Assembly: GCA_033762815.1 (NCBI GenBank)
Contig: JANRLF010000007.1
Location: 1-64,000, forward strand
From: JANRLF01 sp033762815
Lineage (GTDB): Bacteria > Bacteroidota > Bacteroidia > Chitinophagales > CAIOSU01
Reading direction: 5' to 3'
DNA: 64,000 bases
Shown piece by piece: positions 42,865 through 52,175 of this stretch. Below the pieces are notes generated by a model that was given only the letters and a program-made list of their open reading frames with translations, was not told the DNA's origin and searched no databases. The translations under genes were made by a program, and so were the position numbers. The number at the start of each line of letters is the position of its first letter. Position 1 is the first letter of the stretch.

Positions 42865-43878
42865 TTAGTCCAAAGCTTTCAGCCATTTAATCAACCCCTC
42901 CATGTATACTTGCTGGTCATCCCACAAGGCAAGATGGCTGCCATTAGGGCAATACAAGTATTGGCCGTTTTTAACCAACTTGCTCATTTCCTCCATTTCG
43001 GCGGGGTTCATACTATCATATTTGGCACCGATGGTAAGGGTAGGCACGTGGAGTTCTTTCAACCTGTCCCATACAGTCCAATCTTTCAGGATACCGCCTG
43101 GCACAAATTCGCTGGGGCCCTGCATATACACGTACACCTCTGCATTCATGTGCTTAAAGGCACGTTGTACCCCATCAGGCCAAGGAATGGCACGGCAGAT
43201 ATGCTTATTATAAAAGGCAGTGTTCATTAAATCGACATAGCGGGGATGGGTATAATCTTGCTTTTGCTCATAATAGTTCAGGGTATCAATTACCTCCTTG
43301 GGTAGCTGTTCCCTTAGTTTGCCATTGTAGGCAGCGTACTTATGGAAATCGGCGGTCATATTACTGATCACCAAACCTTTTAGATGTTTTTGATATTTCA
43401 GCGCATACTCCATTGCCAAAATACCTCCCCATGACTGGCCATATAACACGAAGTTGCTGGAATCAAGGTGCAATGCTTGCCTCACCTGCTCTACTTCTTC
43501 CACAAAACGCTCCATGGTCCAAAGCTTCATATCTTCGGGCTGATCGGAATAATAAGAGCCTAGCTGGTCATACTCATAAAACTCAATATTGGCTTGGGGG
43601 AAAAAGCTTTCGAAAGCCTCTAGGTACTCATGGGTAATGGCAGGCCCGCCGTGCAGCAGCAACACCTTTAAATTAGGATTGTTGCCAAAACGCTTGGTCC
43701 ATACTTTATAGCCCTCCTTTAACTGGACTAGATGCACCCCGCCAGCCTGTATGGAATCATCGGTGCGGTATTGAAGGTAATCGCAATTGTTATCTGTACC
43801 GTCAGGTGCCTTGGTGGAATTTTGGCAACCTACTGCTAATAGCAATACTGAAGCCAAAAAGAAATGCCATGTTTTCAT
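42865..43878 (-). CDS. Proline iminopeptidase-family lipoprotein (alpha/beta hydrolase)
   Basis: 337 residues. A lipoprotein signal with lipobox AVGC (acylated Cys18) suggests anchoring in the envelope, unusual for a peptidase normally cytosolic. The catalytic features are HGGPA (76-80), nucleophile Ser149 in GQSWGG and His315 in GSHLALWDD; an acid candidate is Asp in GAKYDSMNP. It resembles proline iminopeptidases (S33), which release N-terminal proline. It lies immediately upstream of the FAD oxidoreductase. Confidence 0.82.
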   Translation of the reverse strand: MKTWHFFLASVLLLAVGCQNSTKAPDGTDNNCDYLQYRTDDSIQAGGVHLVQLKEGYKVWTKRFGNNPNLKVLLLHGGPAITHEYLEAFESFFPQANIEFYEYDQLGSYYSDQPEDMKLWTMERFVEEVEQVRQALHLDSSNFVLYGQSWGGILAMEYALKYQKHLKGLVISNMTADFHKYAAYNGKLREQLPKEVIDTLNYYEQKQDYTHPRYVDLMNTAFYNKHICRAIPWPDGVQRAFKHMNAEVYVYMQGPSEFVPGGILKDWTVWDRLKELHVPTLTIGAKYDSMNPAEMEEMSKLVKNGQYLYCPNGSHLALWDDQQVYMEGLIKWLKALD

Positions 43879-43914
43879 ATTGGCATAAAGCTAATTAGAA
43901 AATCGGCATGAAGG

Positions 43915-45144
43915 TTAGTGGCTCAGTATTCCAATCTTTTTGCCGACCTTTTCAAATTTATCCAAGATAAACTGCAGATGCTCTTCCTCATGCGTGGCCA
44001 TATAGCTGGTGCGCAACATGGACATGCCAGGCGGCGTTGCGGGCGGAATAAAGGCGTTCACAAAAACCCCTTCATCATACAATTGCCGCCAAAAATAAAA
44101 AGCCTTGGTGTCGTCGCCCAATAAGATGGGCACTATGGCAGTTTCGCCCTCAGGCACATTATAGCCAATACTTCGCAATCCAGATCTAATGAAATTGGCG
44201 TTGTACCTCACTTTGGCTGCCAGTTCTGGTTGTTCAATTAAGATATCGAGTGCTGCTGATGCAGCGGCCACGGACGCAGGTGCCGGTGATGCGCTAAAAA
44301 TCAATGCAGGTGAATGGTGCTTCAAATAGTTGATTACCTTGGCAGAACCCACTACAAAGCCACCTAAAGAGGCCAATGTCTTACTAAAGGTGCAAAGAAT
44401 CAAGTCTACCTCTTCATTTACCCCTAAATGATGGCAAGTGCCTTTTCCTTGCTCGCCTAATACACCAAATCCGTGTGCATCATCCACTAAAGTGACTGCT
44501 TCATACTGATTGGCTACTTCTACCAATTCACGCAGTTTGGCCACAGTGCCAAAGGTAGAAAACACGCCATCGGTTACTATAATTTTTCCGGAAGCGACCG
44601 GCTGCTTGCCCAACTTTGACTGTAAATCTTGGATATTGTTGTGTTTGTAGCGCACTACATGGGTATGCATGCTGGCAGCCAACATATTACCAGCTACAAT
44701 GCTGGAATGGTTGTCACGGTCTGACAAAATCACGTCCTTTCTATCTACCAAGGGTAAAATAACGCCTTGCCCCGCCTGAAAACCTGTACTGAAAAGCAAT
44801 GCGGCCTCCTTTCCCATATAGGCGGCTAACTTCTGCTCCAACTCCACATGTAAATCAATAGTGCCTGTAAGAAAGCGTGACCCAGAACAACTGGTACCAT
44901 ACTTCTTTATGGCTGCAATTGCAGCTTCCTTCACCTTCGGATGGGCAGTTAGGCCTAGGTAGTTATTGGAACCCGCCATTACCACTTTACGCCCCTCCAT
45001 CATTACTACGGGGCCTTCACTTTCTTCAACTGCCCTGAAATAGGGGTAAATACCTGCCTGCTCTACATCGTAATTGCGGGTATAATCATTACATTTATTA
45101 AAGAGCGGCTTACTGGTATGGTGTACTTCATTTTTTAATAGCAT
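43915..45144 (-). CDS. PLP-dependent acyltransferase, serine palmitoyltransferase-like
   Basis: 409 residues of the alpha-oxoamine synthase family (SPT, KBL, AONS). PLP-binding Lys255 (FSKTLASLGG), DDAHGFG (221-227) with the PLP-contacting Asp, and His146 (DRDNHSSI) stacked on the cofactor. It has an N-terminal extension with GIYPYFRAVE, as in the serine palmitoyltransferases of Bacteroidota that make sphingolipids, or the cysteate acyltransferases that make sulfonolipids. KBL or AONS would be expected beside tdh or bio genes, which are absent. The preceding two minus-strand genes are lipid-modifying, which supports a lipid product. Confidence 0.82.
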   Translation of the reverse strand: MLLKNEVHHTSKPLFNKCNDYTRNYDVEQAGIYPYFRAVEESEGPVVMMEGRKVVMAGSNNYLGLTAHPKVKEAAIAAIKKYGTSCSGSRFLTGTIDLHVELEQKLAAYMGKEAALLFSTGFQAGQGVILPLVDRKDVILSDRDNHSSIVAGNMLAASMHTHVVRYKHNNIQDLQSKLGKQPVASGKIIVTDGVFSTFGTVAKLRELVEVANQYEAVTLVDDAHGFGVLGEQGKGTCHHLGVNEEVDLILCTFSKTLASLGGFVVGSAKVINYLKHHSPALIFSASPAPASVAAASAALDILIEQPELAAKVRYNANFIRSGLRSIGYNVPEGETAIVPILLGDDTKAFYFWRQLYDEGVFVNAFIPPATPPGMSMLRTSYMATHEEEHLQFILDKFEKVGKKIGILSH

Positions 45145-45274
45145 TAGTTATCATTTCGTGAATAGAATCATCCCTACTATTCGGCTGTCGGTACCGAAAA
45201 TCTAAATGTAAACTTAGGCAGTCCTTCAAATAATGGCAAGCAAACGACAAAACCACATAATTATTATGCCAATA

Positions 45275-45300
45275 AAAAAGCCCCTTCAAAGGGGCTTTTT
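45275..45300. terminator. Bidirectional terminator after the methyltransferase gene
   Basis: AAAAAGCCCCTT-caa-AGGGGCTTTTT type stem, with T runs in both directions. It lies 2 bp after the stop of the 45303-46505 gene, so it closes the desaturase-methyltransferase transcript and separates it from the acyltransferase gene. Confidence 0.85.
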
Positions 45301-45302
45301 TC

Positions 45303-46505
45303 CTATGCTTCTTGCATCGCTTCGCTAAAGGCTGGAGCCGTGACTTTGCTTTGCTTAAACTGGTTCAATTCACCGAACTGTACCGCATTCACGAATCGCT
45401 CACGGTTATAGTTGTTCAAGTTTTTATGGCAAACAATCTGGTATGCCGATGAACTACCTTGACGGGCAATTTCAACAGACCAACCCAAAAATATTTGGTA
45501 CATACGGAAAGTGTACTCCCCATATTTTTCCAATACCTTTTCTTGGTTGCGCATCCAGTTTTGGTACCAATGGTCAATGGTGCGGGAATAGTGGATACCC
45601 ACATTCTCAACGCTGTGCACTTCAAAACCCACCGACTCTATCCGTTTCAAGTCCCAATTGACTGGCATACTGGCATCGGCACCGGAGAAGATATAACGGT
45701 TCATGAACAAACCCCATACAATATCTTCTTGGTTAGGCCCCCACAATGGCGTGGCACGCTCGCGCAATGCAGCAATTTGCAGGTAGAACATGCCATCATC
45801 TTTCAACATGCCATAAATCTGCGCCATGAACTTCTTAAAATTCTTGATACCTACGTGTTCGGCCATCTCCAAACAAGTAATTTTATCATACAACTTATGG
45901 GGTATCTCCCTATAATCCATACGTTGGATGCGGGCCAAATGCTCCACGCCGTTCTCACGAATCTGGTTATTGCCCCAGTCGGCACCTGCTTGGGCAATAG
46001 TTATGCCTGTAGCATCCATGCCATAATACTTGGCGGCGTGCATTACAAAGGTGCCCCATCCGCAGCCAATATCGAGCATGGTTTCGCCCGCCTTGAATTG
46101 CAGTTTTTGTGCAATCAGGTCCATCTTATTGTCCTGAGCCTCTTCCAGATTTTCTTGGCCATGCTTATAAAAGCCGGTGGTGTACACCATCCGAGGGCCT
46201 AGAAACCAGTTGAACAAGTCGTTCTTGTTATCATAGTGCGTGCGTACGATGCGCTCGTCCTGCTCCTTGCTATGGATAGCCACTTCAGGAATAAAACGGG
46301 TGAAAAAGAACTTCCAGTGGTCGGCAGTAAAGTCATATTCCCACACTTCGTCCTTGTGGCGCATCAAATCCTTAAAATCTGCAATCAAATCGATATGACC
46401 GCTCATATAGTCTTCGATAAAATGCCCTGCGGAAACTTTTTGCTTCAGGTAACGGCTGGAAAGGCTTTCCTTTCTGACCTTTACGAAATCAGAAATTTTG
46501 GTCAT
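45303..46505 (-). CDS. Cyclopropane-fatty-acid-synthase-like SAM methyltransferase
   Basis: 400 residues. The family core VRTHYDNKNDLFNWFLGPRM (87-106) precedes the SAM site LDIGCGWGTF (144-153), then CLEMAEHVGIKNFKKF and a C-terminal domain with YQIFLGWSVEIARQG. CFAS-family enzymes add a methylene or methyl group to an unsaturated acyl chain of a membrane lipid. It starts 23 bp after the stop of a fatty-acid desaturase gene that would supply the double bond, so the two are likely consecutive steps. Confidence 0.86.
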   Translation of the reverse strand: MTKISDFVKVRKESLSSRYLKQKVSAGHFIEDYMSGHIDLIADFKDLMRHKDEVWEYDFTADHWKFFFTRFIPEVAIHSKEQDERIVRTHYDNKNDLFNWFLGPRMVYTTGFYKHGQENLEEAQDNKMDLIAQKLQFKAGETMLDIGCGWGTFVMHAAKYYGMDATGITIAQAGADWGNNQIRENGVEHLARIQRMDYREIPHKLYDKITCLEMAEHVGIKNFKKFMAQIYGMLKDDGMFYLQIAALRERATPLWGPNQEDIVWGLFMNRYIFSGADASMPVNWDLKRIESVGFEVHSVENVGIHYSRTIDHWYQNWMRNQEKVLEKYGEYTFRMYQIFLGWSVEIARQGSSSAYQIVCHKNLNNYNRERFVNAVQFGELNQFKQSKVTAPAFSEAMQEA

Positions 46506-46528
46506 GGAATAGTTGGTTTTGGTTTGGT

Positions 46529-47428
46529 TTAGTGTAAGGCAGGTTCAAGCTGGTTGTTAGCTTGCTCCTGTTGCTTTCGGATGCGCTCCAGGCGCATCGA
46601 TTTTGTTCTCAAGGACGGGAATAATGGCCCAAGGATATAATTAGCGATAATGAACCACCAAAAGCTTTTCACCTTCAGCGATTCGTCAATCTTATCTTCA
46701 ATTTTGGCATGCGCTTCAGGCAGTAGGCTCCAGTGCAAGGCCGCGTTCATATGATGCACTGTATGTAGGCCATTGTTCAACAGAAAGAAATTGAGCGAAC
46801 TGATAATGTTGCGCGAATGGTTGTACTGCGATTCCTCATCGGCATGCACATGCTGTATATAATTGAATATCATCACCACAAACAAGGATACTTGCTGCGG
46901 GATTACCACGTAATAAAGTGCTTTCTTCCAATCAATCACCATCCAAAAGGCAATCCATGCTACCAACACCACAATCTGCAGGATGCTTTGCCTAAATTTT
47001 TTCGGGTTCTTCACCCTGATTTCTTTCAAATACTGTCCTAAGGCACCTTGCTGAAAATATCCGCTGATGGTAGGATAGGTAATAAAGGAAAGGAAATGGT
47101 TGGCTTCCGTATAACGGTAAGTTTTGGTATAGTCTTCTTCTTTATTGTTGTATTTATGGTGGTTTCGGTTGTGGGTAGGTATCCATGCAAAGGCGGGGAA
47201 ACCGTAAAAGATGCTGATCCAATAATCGGTCAGTAAATTGAGGGTATCATTTTTCCAAATAGGTAAGTGGTTATGGTTGTGCGCTATGACAGACACTACA
47301 ACAGAAAGGTACAGGTAAAAAAGGTAAAGAGGCCAAACAATGTTGCCTAAGTACCATTGCAAAAAGAAAGTGGTGGTGGTAAGAAAAACAAAAACTAGCG
47401 TTTTCCTGTCGGCTTTATAACGTAGCAT
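46529..47428 (-). CDS. Membrane fatty-acid desaturase
   Basis: 299 residues with four TM segments in two pairs. Three histidine clusters coordinate a di-iron centre: HNHNH (50-54), HNRNHH (86-91) and HTVHH (222-226), with additional His near 193-195 (QHVHAD). It introduces a cis double bond into an acyl lipid or acyl-CoA. First gene in a transcript with the cyclopropane-synthase-like methyltransferase. Confidence 0.87.
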   Translation of the reverse strand: MLRYKADRKTLVFVFLTTTTFFLQWYLGNIVWPLYLFYLYLSVVVSVIAHNHNHLPIWKNDTLNLLTDYWISIFYGFPAFAWIPTHNRNHHKYNNKEEDYTKTYRYTEANHFLSFITYPTISGYFQQGALGQYLKEIRVKNPKKFRQSILQIVVLVAWIAFWMVIDWKKALYYVVIPQQVSLFVVMIFNYIQHVHADEESQYNHSRNIISSLNFFLLNNGLHTVHHMNAALHWSLLPEAHAKIEDKIDESLKVKSFWWFIIANYILGPLFPSLRTKSMRLERIRKQQEQANNQLEPALH

Positions 47429-47532
47429 TTACTCGTACTGTTTTAGGGCTGTCGGCACCCTGATTAATTTAACGAAGCGGTAATAATATAAAGAATTTGG
47501 CGATTTTGGAAATACTTGCCCCTTAACGTTAT

Positions 47533-48510
47533 TCAATAACTGTTATTGCCTAAGAATTTTTGGATGGCAATTTTGGCCGCCCGATAAGGGTCTTGTTCTT
47601 GGTTGGCAACCTGCTTTTCCAGCTCTGGTAAAATAGCAGTTACATCAGGATTACTTTCAAAAGCAGTTAACAGCATTTCCTTCAGCCCTTGTCTGAACCA
47701 AGCAATTCTTTGCTGCTGCCGATTGAGTTTGAAATGGCCGTTGCCCTTGGTTTGTTGTCCAAACTGTTCAATGCTATCCCACACTTTGGCCATGCCGGTA
47801 TGTTCCAAAGCGGAGCAAACATCTACTTTGGGAATCCAGCCATTTTCATTGGGGGGGAAGAGATGAAGGGCATTTTTGTAATCTACCATCGCCGCTTTCG
47901 CCTTTGCAAGGTTATCGCCATCAGCTTTATTGATTAGCAACATGTCGGCCATTTCCATGATACCGCGTTTCATACCCTGTAGTTCATCGCCTGCACCTGC
48001 CAGCATCAGTAAGAGAAAGAAATCTACCATGCCCTTAACGGCGGTTTCAGATTGGCCCACGCCTACGGTTTCAATCAAAATGGTATCAAATCCAGCCGCC
48101 TCGCACAATACAATCGATTCTCTTGTCCTGCGGGCCACACCCCCAAGCGAACCACCCGAAGGACTGGGGCGAATAAAAGCCCTCGGCTCGTTTGCCAAAT
48201 GGGCCATGCGGGTTTTATCGCCCAAAATACTGCCTTTGCTGATATTGCTGCTGGGGTCAATGGCTAATACCGCTACACGCCGTCCCTGTTCAATAATGTA
48301 CTTCCCAAAGGCTTCAATAAAAGTGCTTTTGCCCACCCCTGGTACACCGGTAATGCCTATCCTAATGGAATTGCCGCTATGTGGCAAGCAGGCTTCAATA
48401 AGCTCCTGTGCTTGTTGCTGATGCTCAGGAAGGGTGCTTTCCACCAAAGTGATGGCACGGCTTAGTGCAATGCGGTCGCCTGATGTGATATCATTTTTTT
48501 TAACCTGCAC
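47533..48510 (-). CDS. meaB: Methylmalonyl-CoA mutase-associated GTPase MeaB
   Basis: 325 residues, probably from a GTG at 48510. Walker A GITGVPGVGKST (52-63) and Walker B/G3 IIETVGVGQSE, with NKADGDN as the specificity motif. MeaB protects and re-loads methylmalonyl-CoA mutase with adenosylcobalamin. It lies 9 bp after the mutase gene, so it is in the same transcript. Confidence 0.93.
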   Translation of the reverse strand: MQVKKNDITSGDRIALSRAITLVESTLPEHQQQAQELIEACLPHSGNSIRIGITGVPGVGKSTFIEAFGKYIIEQGRRVAVLAIDPSSNISKGSILGDKTRMAHLANEPRAFIRPSPSGGSLGGVARRTRESIVLCEAAGFDTILIETVGVGQSETAVKGMVDFFLLLMLAGAGDELQGMKRGIMEMADMLLINKADGDNLAKAKAAMVDYKNALHLFPPNENGWIPKVDVCSALEHTGMAKVWDSIEQFGQQTKGNGHFKLNRQQQRIAWFRQGLKEMLLTAFESNPDVTAILPELEKQVANQEQDPYRAAKIAIQKFLGNNSY

Positions 48511-48519
48511 AATTCTGGC

Positions 48520-50649
48520 CTAGCGTTCATTCAGGATTAATCTTTCCAAAATCTCCAGCGCCGCTTCTGCTATTACCGTGCCCGGGCCGAAGATGGCCGT
48601 GGCACCGGCTTTGTACAGAAAGTCATAGTCCTGCTTGGGTATTACCCCGCCCACTACCACCAGTATATCGCCTCGGCCCAGCTTGTGCAGTTCTTCTATC
48701 ACCTGTGGCACCAAAGTTTTATGGCCGGCGGCAAGGCTGCTTACGCCCAATATATGCACGTCGTTTTCCGCTGCCTGGCGGGCTGCTTCGGCAGGTGTTT
48801 GGAACAGCGGCCCAATGTCCACATCAAAACCAAGGTCGGCAAAGCTGGTGGCAATCACCTTAGCGCCCCGGTCATGGCCGTCTTGGCCCATTTTGGCAAT
48901 CATGATGCGGGGTCGGCGGCCTTCCTTGGCGGCAAACTCATCGGCCAGTTGTCGGGCATCCATAAAGCTTTGGTCTTTTGAAATTTCAGAGGCATACACC
49001 CCGCCGATGGAGCGGGTCACGGCTTGGTAACGGCCAAATACCTGCTCCATGGCCAATGATATTTCTCCCAAGCTGGCACGCTTGCGGGCCGCATCAATGG
49101 CCAGTTCCAGCAGGTTGCCTTCCCCGCTTCGCGCGGCATCGGTTATTTTTTGCAGGGCAGTGGTTACCGCATCGGCATCCCTTTCCGCCCTCATTTTTTT
49201 CAAACGTTCAATTTGGCCAGTGCGCACCGCAGTATTGTCCACGTCGCGCACTTCTATATCGCTTTCCTCTTCCGTGCGGTACTGGTTTACCCCCACGATA
49301 ACGTCTTTGCCAGAATCGATGCGGGCCTGCTTCTTGGCCGCAGCCTCCTCTATGCGCATCTTGGGCAGGCCGCTTTCTATGGCTTTGGCCATGCCGCCCA
49401 ATTGCTCTACCTCCTGTATCAGTTGCCAGGCTTTATGGGCCAGTTCATGGGTCAGGTATTCCACATAGTAAGAACCGCCCCAAGGGTCCACCACCTTGGT
49501 GATGTTGGTCTCCTTTTGCAGGTAGAGTTGGGTATCGCGGGCTATTTTGGCACTAAAGTCGGTAGGCAGGGCAATGGCCTCGTCCAGGGCATTGGTGTGT
49601 AGCGACTGCGTGCCGCCAAAAGCAGCCGCCATTGCTTCCACGCAGGTGCGGATGACATTGTTGAAAGGGTCTTGTTCCGTCAGGCTCCAGCCCGAGGTTT
49701 GGCAATGCGTACGCAGGGCCATCGATTTGTCGTCTTTCGGGTTGAACTGCTTCACTATCTTGGCCCACAACATACGGGCGGCGCGCATTTTGGCTATCTC
49801 CATAAATGGGTTCATGCCGATGCCCCAAAAGAAAGACAGCCGAGGGGCAAAGTCGTCAATATCCAAGCCTGCGGCCAGCCCTGTGCGGATGTATTCCAAG
49901 CCGTCGGCCAGGGTATAGGCCAGCTCAATATCGGCAGTGGCACCCGCTTCGTGCATGTGGTAGCCACTGATACTGATGCTGTTGAACTTGGGCATGTACT
50001 GCGAGGTATAGCGGAAAATATCGGCCACGATGCGCATGGAAGGCCCCGGAGGGTAGATATAGGTATTGCGCACCATGAACTCCTTCAATATATCGTTTTG
50101 TATGGTGCCGCTGAGCTTATGTGCTGGCACGCCCTGTTCTTCGGCGGCCACTATATAAAAGGCCATAACGGGTATTACGGCCCCGTTCATGGTCATGGAT
50201 ACGCTCATTTCGTCCAGCGGTATCTGGTCGAAGAGTATCTTCATGTCCAGTACCGAATCGATGGCCACACCGGCCTTGCCCACGTCACCCACCACCCTTT
50301 CATGGTCGCTGTCATAGCCGCGATGGGTAGCCAGGTCAAAGGCCACCGAAAGCCCCTTTTGCCCCGCGGCCAGGTTGTGGCGGTAAAAGGCGTTGCTTTC
50401 CTCAGCAGTAGAAAACCCGGCATACTGGCGGATAGTCCAAGGCCTTTGGGTGTACATGCTGCCATAGGGCCCCCGCAAAAACGGCGGTATGCCCGCGGCA
50501 AAGCCCAAGTGCTCCATGTCCTTCAGGTCATCAGCAGAAAAGACCGGCTTTACGGCAATGCCTTCCGGGGTTTGCCATTTCTGTGGCGAATCCGCTGTTG
50601 CTTGGTTGGGTTGTGTGCGGTACGCTATTTTGCTGAAATTGGGGCGCAT
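48520..50649 (-). CDS. mutB: Methylmalonyl-CoA mutase, large (catalytic) subunit
   Basis: 709 residues with the complete TIM barrel (about 35-400; substrate loop [28 protein letters not shown]) and the B12 domain (about 575-709) with the base-off ligand DGHDRG (590-595) and [12 protein letters not shown] and VVVGGVIP. It interconverts methylmalonyl-CoA and succinyl-CoA. The small subunit normally adjacent (MutA) is not in the window. Its cofactor is made by the adenosyltransferase at 16.8 kb; meaB follows. Confidence 0.94.
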   Translation of the reverse strand: MRPNFSKIAYRTQPNQATADSPQKWQTPEGIAVKPVFSADDLKDMEHLGFAAGIPPFLRGPYGSMYTQRPWTIRQYAGFSTAEESNAFYRHNLAAGQKGLSVAFDLATHRGYDSDHERVVGDVGKAGVAIDSVLDMKILFDQIPLDEMSVSMTMNGAVIPVMAFYIVAAEEQGVPAHKLSGTIQNDILKEFMVRNTYIYPPGPSMRIVADIFRYTSQYMPKFNSISISGYHMHEAGATADIELAYTLADGLEYIRTGLAAGLDIDDFAPRLSFFWGIGMNPFMEIAKMRAARMLWAKIVKQFNPKDDKSMALRTHCQTSGWSLTEQDPFNNVIRTCVEAMAAAFGGTQSLHTNALDEAIALPTDFSAKIARDTQLYLQKETNITKVVDPWGGSYYVEYLTHELAHKAWQLIQEVEQLGGMAKAIESGLPKMRIEEAAAKKQARIDSGKDVIVGVNQYRTEEESDIEVRDVDNTAVRTGQIERLKKMRAERDADAVTTALQKITDAARSGEGNLLELAIDAARKRASLGEISLAMEQVFGRYQAVTRSIGGVYASEISKDQSFMDARQLADEFAAKEGRRPRIMIAKMGQDGHDRGAKVIATSFADLGFDVDIGPLFQTPAEAARQAAENDVHILGVSSLAAGHKTLVPQVIEELHKLGRGDILVVVGGVIPKQDYDFLYKAGATAIFGPGTVIAEAALEILERLILNER

Positions 50650-50775
50650 AGATACAAATATAGGATTTCATGGTACTGGTAGTGAACTATGTAAAGCCCC
50701 TGACCATCACTTTATGAAAAGTCATTGAAACTTTGGATATTGTATGCTGCGTTATAAGACAATAACATCCTACTT

Positions 50776-50979
50776 ATGAAACTTACCATGCTTATCACCG
50801 AAGGAGAAGAATACCTAATAGGAAAAATCAAGGAAATACCTGCAGTACTTACCCAAGGCAAGACGATTGATGAGGTAAAGGAAAACTTGAAGGATGCATT
50901 GGAGCTCTATTTGGAAGTAATGAGGCATGAACCTGAAGATGCCCGTATTATCACCGAAGAGGAATTTGTTCTAGGGTAA
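50776..50979 (+). CDS. hicB: HicB-type antitoxin
   Basis: 67 residues, of the short HicB form: MLITEGEEYLIGKIKEIPAV, LTQGKTIDEVKENLKDALEL with YLEVMRHE. It neutralises the HicA RNase. It lacks the usual C-terminal DNA-binding domain, as is common for this length. The toxin gene follows after 3 bp but is frameshifted. Confidence 0.82.
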   Translation: MKLTMLITEGEEYLIGKIKEIPAVLTQGKTIDEVKENLKDALELYLEVMRHEPEDARIITEEEFVLG

Positions 50980-50982
50980 TGT

Positions 50983-51173
50983 ATGTCCATAAAAAGCAAG
51001 GATTTTATTAAGCATCTGGCAAACATTACTGTACACTGTACAGAAATGGAGCAAAACATGATGTTTACAAAAACATGCGGACTAATAAACTTACAACCAT
51101 ACCGCGCCATTCTACAATTGATAAAAACCTTGCACAGTTAATTTGTAAACAACTGGGAATACCCAAGTTATAG
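50983..51173 (+). pseudogene. hicA: hicA toxin gene with a one-base frameshift
   Basis: The first frame from the ATG reads MSIKSKDFIKHLAN, the normal HicA start. After about position 51022 the family sequence continues in another frame: YCTLYRNGAKHDVYK, then TIPRHSTIDKN, LAQLICKQLGIP and a TAG at 51171-51173. The catalytic His of GAKHDVY is preserved. One missing base (in AACATTAC) would restore one open frame of about 64 codons. As written the toxin would be truncated to an unrelated tail. Either it is an inactivated toxin beside an intact antitoxin, or a sequencing error. Confidence 0.8.
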
Positions 51174-51185
51174 CACTTTTACAGA

Positions 51186-51623
51186 TCACAGCAACACATA
51201 AGAAGCCTTCAGCAAAGAGAACACGATAGGACTGATATCCTCTAAGGAAGAGAGCCGCAGGTGGTTGATGTACCTGCCGTTGTAGGGCAAGCTTTTCTGG
51301 ATGGGCTCTACTTCTAACGCATGAGAAGAATAAAATTTTAGATCCAGTTGGCGCTTCATGGGCCTGATGATGAGGAAGGTTTGCCGGTGGACAAACACGA
51401 TACAGTTTTTGGTGGCACTCACGGTTACCTCGTCCCATGCCTCAATCTCAGCCAGCAGCTTGTCAAAAATCAATAACAGTTCGGGGGCTTTGTTCTCGAA
51501 CAAGCTGTCAATACTCACTTTTACGCAGTTGTGCCACTGGTTGGGATTTCTCAATTCCCTCTCACATTTTGGGCATACGGCAGGCATTGACGGTTGTGTT
51601 TGAAAAACAACACCGCTGGGCAT
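51186..51623 (-). CDS. DUF5655-like protein with zinc-ribbon start
   Basis: 145 residues. An N-terminal CPKCERELRNPNQWHNC has Cys-x2-Cys and His-x-Cys, a small zinc-binding element. The rest matches DUF5655: LFENKAPELLLIFDKLL, VTVSATKNCIVF, RQTFLIIRPMKRQLDLKFY. Members are predicted to be small alpha/beta proteins without a known role, often paired with nucleic-acid or transport genes. Convergent with the hicA frame, 12 bp away. Confidence 0.75.
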   Translation of the reverse strand: MPSGVVFQTQPSMPAVCPKCERELRNPNQWHNCVKVSIDSLFENKAPELLLIFDKLLAEIEAWDEVTVSATKNCIVFVHRQTFLIIRPMKRQLDLKFYSSHALEVEPIQKSLPYNGRYINHLRLSSLEDISPIVFSLLKASYVLL

Positions 51624-51692
51624 AAATAGTTGTTATGGAATTGTGGGGTAAGGTAAACATCAAACTTACATAGCCCCTTCCTCATTTGACGG

Positions 51693-52130
51693 TTACTTCG
51701 AAGCACTTTTCTTTGCTCCACCACTTTTCTTGCCGCTGCTTTTGCTGCTGGAAGTTTTGGAACTGCTAGTGGATTTGGAAGTGCCTGAAGATTTGCTACC
51801 TGAACCTGAGCTTTTAGTGCTGCTGCTCTTTTTGGTACCAGTGGATTTAGAACTACCAGAACCGCTAGTGGATTTGGAAGTGCCGGAGGATTTGCTCCCT
51901 GAACCTGAGCTTTTGCTACTAGTGCTCTTTTTGGTGCCAGTGCTTTTCTTGGTAGATGATTTCTTTTCAGGCACGTCTGCACCGGCTTCACGGGCTTCGG
52001 AAAGGCCTATGGCTATTGCCTGTTTGCGACTGGTTACTTTTTTACCGCTGCCGCCGCTTTTTAGCTTACCTTCCTTAAATTCATGCATTACTTTGCCCAC
52101 TTTATCTTGGGCTTTCTTACTTGTTGCCAT
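51693..52130 (-). CDS. DUF6496-type protein with Ser/Lys/Gly-rich low-complexity tail
   Basis: 145 residues from the ATG at 52130 (earlier in-frame starts rejected). The folded part is short: TSKKAQDKVGKVMHEFKEGK then SGKKVTSRKQAIAIGLSEA, typical of DUF6496 proteins. From about residue 60 the sequence is nearly only Ser, Lys, Thr and Gly, with two close copies of a segment containing SGSGSKSSGTSKSTS. It is histone-like in composition and could bind DNA. It lies 45 bp from smc on the same strand. The long leucine-rich antisense frame is a by-product of this repeat. Confidence 0.75.
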   Translation of the reverse strand: MATSKKAQDKVGKVMHEFKEGKLKSGGSGKKVTSRKQAIAIGLSEAREAGADVPEKKSSTKKSTGTKKSTSSKSSGSGSKSSGTSKSTSGSGSSKSTGTKKSSSTKSSGSGSKSSGTSKSTSSSKTSSSKSSGKKSGGAKKSASK

Positions 52131-52175
52131 GTTATATAAGTTTTTGCGAAATGCAAGCAATAACTGTGCCTATAA

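Noticed and set aside
49672..50682. 336-residue plus-strand frame opposite the mutase gene
   Set aside because: It is antisense to a fully supported enzyme; high-GC codon use gives a long open complement.
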